Of a stretch of 36,789 bases of DNA, positions 34,830-36,789 are shown one piece after another; positions within the stretch are counted from its first letter, which is position 1; each line of letters starts with the position of its first letter. The notes beneath the pieces were generated by a model. It ran no database searches, had not been told where the DNA came from, and was given only the letters and a program-made list of their open reading frames with translations. Source of the stretch: Azoarcus_F sp036734105 (lineage in GTDB: Bacteria; Pseudomonadota; Gammaproteobacteria; Burkholderiales; Rhodocyclaceae); assembly GCA_036734105.1 (NCBI GenBank), contig DAIMZH010000032.1, positions 1-36,789 on the forward strand, read 5' to 3'. The translations under genes and the position numbers were made by a program.

Positions 34830-35465
34830 GTGACGAGAATCTTGATTGTGGAGGACCATGCGCTTGTGCGGGAAGCCATGTCACAAACCCTGTCCCGAAT
34901 TGAACCGGGGACAGAGTGTGTCGAAGCGAACAATGCAAGCGACGCCTTGTCCTTGCTGGAGGCAAACGATGATTGGGATCTGGCATTGGTCGATCTGATG
35001 CTACCCGACATGAGCGGCGTCGCGCTGCTGGGGGTGATGGCCAAGCGTTTCCCGCAAGTACCTGCGATCGTGGTTTCGGCGTTTGACGACTCCGCCTCGG
35101 TGAAGCGGGCGGTGCAGGCGGGTGCTTCAGGCTTCGTATCCAAAGCCAGTTCCAGTGATGTGCTGCGCGAAGCGGTTCACTGCGTACTTGAAGGTGGCCT
35201 TCATTTTCCAGATGAAGTAGAGCCCGCTCGCCCCGTGCGTCGCAGCAGCCTGTCCATTGCAGACCGTTTCGGCCTGACCGCCGCGCAAACGCGGGTGGCC
35301 GAATTATTGGGTCAAGGAAAAACGAACCGTGAAATTGCCGACTTGTTGGGTTTGTCAGAGGGTACCGTCAAGGTGCACATGTCTGCGATATTCCGTGCAA
35401 TGAACGTCAAAAACCGGACTCAGGCCCTGTTGCTAATTTCGCGCAAGTCTGGTTCGCGCCCCTGA
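34830..35465 (+). CDS. LuxR/NarL-family response regulator
   Basis: A 211-residue regulator: receiver domain (about 2-120) with E8-D9, phosphoacceptor D55 (LVDLMLPDMSG) and K105, followed by a LuxR helix-turn-helix (about 147-205) with LTAAQTRVAELLGQGKTNRE and LSEGTVKVHMSAIFRAM. The start is a GTG at 34830 with GAGGTGAAG just before it. It is divergent from the binding-protein/hybrid-kinase operon and is the probable phosphorelay output. Target genes are unknown. Confidence 0.92.
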   Translation: MTRILIVEDHALVREAMSQTLSRIEPGTECVEANNASDALSLLEANDDWDLALVDLMLPDMSGVALLGVMAKRFPQVPAIVVSAFDDSASVKRAVQAGASGFVSKASSSDVLREAVHCVLEGGLHFPDEVEPARPVRRSSLSIADRFGLTAAQTRVAELLGQGKTNREIADLLGLSEGTVKVHMSAIFRAMNVKNRTQALLLISRKSGSRP

Positions 35466-35476
35466 GTTCGCTCAGG
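35461..35476. terminator. UUCG-loop hairpin covering two convergent stop codons
   Basis: CCTGAG (35461-35466) and CTCAGG (35471-35476) pair around TTCG. The stop codon of the LuxR gene (35463-35465) and that of the ParA-like gene (opposite 35472-35474) both lie in the stem. There is no T-run, so it may stabilise both 3' ends or act weakly in termination. Confidence 0.4.
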
Positions 35477-36179
35477 CGCGTCTGCCTGCGCTCGTCAGAC
35501 GCATCGGAATTTCCTCGGCCGTCAGGCGCGAGGTACTGACGTTGTCGGTTTCCTCATCATCCGGGAAATCTACATAGTCAATTTCGAGCACCCCCAGCAC
35601 CTGTCTGGCCAGCGCGCGGCACGCATTTGATAGTGGTGTCGGGATATGGTCAGGAAGGTCTTTGTGCAGCAGCAGCTTGCTTGCCGAGAGTGCATTGACC
35701 GGCTTGAGAATGCGGTGCGCGTAGGGACGCATCAATCTCCCCACACTCCGGTCGGCATTCTCCCTCTGCCAGTTGTTGCTTGGCCACTGGCTCGGAACCG
35801 CGTACGCACGAGGAAAGGTCTCAAGGTCCCCAACAACGGTGCGGATATCTTCATGTGATTCCCGAAACGGCAGCAAGACGATGTCCGACAAGCCGTAAAG
35901 CAACTTGTCCATTTCGCTTCGGTTGCCCCCGCCGTCAATCACGCCAATCCAGTTGTCCAGACTTCGCAGTTTTGCGACCACCTTGTTAAGTGACTCGCGA
36001 CTCCGTGCGTCTGCCGTTATGTAGCGCCGGCCTTCGGGGTTGAGCGGCTCACGACTCGTGTCGGTCAGCACGCAGGCCGAGCGATGCCCTAGCAGCCCCA
36101 GTCCCTGGCATAACATATGGGACAAGGTCGTCTTGCCCGTTCCACCTTTGTTCCCGATGACGCAGATAATTTCAGCCAT
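35472..36179 (-). CDS. Orphan ParA/MinD-like P-loop ATPase
   Basis: A 235-residue protein with the deviant Walker A NKGGTGKTT near the N-terminus (signature Lys before GG and catalytic Lys before TT), a Walker B-like IGVIDGGGNRSEMD and a later LLPFRESHED. This is the ParA/MinD/ArsA class of dimerising ATPases. The GVIDGGGN version lacks the usual D-T/C-P-P, so it is a divergent member. No ParB, cargo gene or plasmid replication gene is near; it sits alone beside the tRNA-tuf operon. ATG 36179 gives the standard family N-terminus; ATG 36194 would add five residues. Function (DNA, protein or granule positioning) cannot be decided here. Confidence 0.82.
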   Translation of the reverse strand: MAEIICVIGNKGGTGKTTLSHMLCQGLGLLGHRSACVLTDTSREPLNPEGRRYITADARSRESLNKVVAKLRSLDNWIGVIDGGGNRSEMDKLLYGLSDIVLLPFRESHEDIRTVVGDLETFPRAYAVPSQWPSNNWQRENADRSVGRLMRPYAHRILKPVNALSASKLLLHKDLPDHIPTPLSNACRALARQVLGVLEIDYVDFPDDEETDNVSTSRLTAEEIPMRLTSAGRRA

Positions 36180-36336
36180 CGCAATTGCACCCATTAGCCG
36201 TTAAGTCAAACCGGATTATGATGCGCGGGTGAACCCCGTAGGCACGGAACACGCCGGTTTTATCCTGCCATTTCCGCGCTTTCGACCATGCATCGCCATC
36301 GAGTTGGTGGCTGCTTGATCAGACTGCGAGAATATG

Positions 36337-36365
36337 TTGACACCCCGGAAACCTTCGACTATAGT
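36337..36365 (+). promoter_or_regulatory. Strong sigma70 promoter of the tRNA-tuf operon
   Basis: TTGACA (36337-36342) and TATAGT (36360-36365) are separated by exactly 17 bp, a 6/6 and 5/6 match. Transcription should start near 36372, about 10 nt before tRNA-Tyr. Confidence 0.9.
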
Positions 36366-36381
36366 TCGACGCTTCTCGCTT

Positions 36382-36467
<86 letters not shown>

Positions 36468-36526
36468 GTTTCATCCTGTCGGCTAGCCGAAAGGGTGGCG
36501 GAAAATGCGGGCCGTCTGCGTTGTGT

Positions 36527-36600
36527 GCGGGTGTAGCTCAATGGTAGAGCAGAAGCCTTCCAAGCTTACGACGAGGGTTCGATTCCCTTCACCCGCTCCA
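36527..36600 (+). tRNA. tRNA-Gly (UCC)
   Basis: A 74-nt tRNA with an encoded CCA. The acceptor arm GCGGGTG (36527-36533) pairs with CACCCGC (36590-36596), the discriminator is T, and the anticodon TCC is at 36559-36561. Confidence 0.97.
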
Positions 36601-36621
36601 GGTAAGGCGTCAGTTTTAAAT

Positions 36622-36696
<75 letters not shown>

Positions 36697-36762
36697 AAGT
36701 TTTCTGCGTGTGCTGGTTCTGCCGGCCAAGATCCGAATTTACTGATACTCAGAGGTTACCAA

Positions 36763-36789
36763 ATGGCTAAAGGCAAGTTTGAGCGTACG
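36763..36789 (+). CDS. tuf: Elongation factor Tu, first nine codons (cut by window end)
   Basis: The visible product MAKGKFERT is the EF-Tu N-terminus as found in Rhodocyclales. The preceding tRNA-Tyr/Gly/Thr genes are the conserved companions of a bacterial tuf gene and are probably co-transcribed from the promoter at 36337-36365. AGAGGT (36751-36756 region) serves as ribosome binding site. The rest of the gene lies outside the window. Confidence 0.93.

Overview
The window looks like chromosome of a betaproteobacterium, most likely Rhodocyclales (Azoarcus/Thauera/Zoogloea-like). Supporting signs are high-GC coding sequence, a PhaM-type PHA-granule protein, a PEP-CTERM protein, a fused CysN-CysC, and the tRNA-Tyr/Gly/Thr-tuf arrangement with an EF-Tu start reading MAKGKFERT. 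The lineage is inferred from recalled family knowledge, not from a search. I see no insertion sequence, prophage or CRISPR array.

1-8.6 kb: a propionyl-CoA to succinyl-CoA block. A divergent GntR/FCD regulator faces scpA (methylmalonyl-CoA mutase), followed by meaB (its GTPase chaperone), pccB and pccA (propionyl-CoA carboxylase). A low-GC DUF433/DUF5615 toxin-antitoxin-like pair sits between scpA and meaB. The 458-nt regulator-scpA interval holds an AT-rich double-palindrome region, a strong hairpin and a good sigma70-type promoter. The block ends in a clear intrinsic terminator. A divergent member of the methylmalonyl-CoA epimerase family lies about 10 kb away (18.4-18.9 kb).

8.7-17.3 kb: rfbC-rfbB-rfbA make dTDP-4-keto-L-rhamnose, with no rfbD here. 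Convergent to them is sulfate activation (cysD, cysNC), divergent from cysQ and a DASS-type permease with RCK_C domains, probably for sulfate. A low-molecular-weight tyrosine phosphatase follows.

17.3-18.9 kb: a PEP-CTERM surface protein gene preceded by a consensus-quality sigma54 promoter, then the epimerase-like gene.

19.0-30.6 kb: a cytoplasmic PAS hybrid kinase plus OmpR-type regulator are divergent from a transport/activation operon: acyl-CoA synthetase, livG, livH, livM, livK, livF and a PaaK-like ligase with a degenerate ATP loop. The likely job is import and CoA-activation of a carboxylic acid. Tandem TTGCGCAA palindromes lie in the shared intergenic region.

30.7-36.8 kb: phaM; a periplasmic binding protein plus membrane hybrid kinase, divergent from a LuxR-type regulator across a low-GC gap; an orphan ParA-like ATPase; then a strong promoter, tRNA-Tyr(GUA), tRNA-Gly(UCC), tRNA-Thr(GGU) and the start of tuf.
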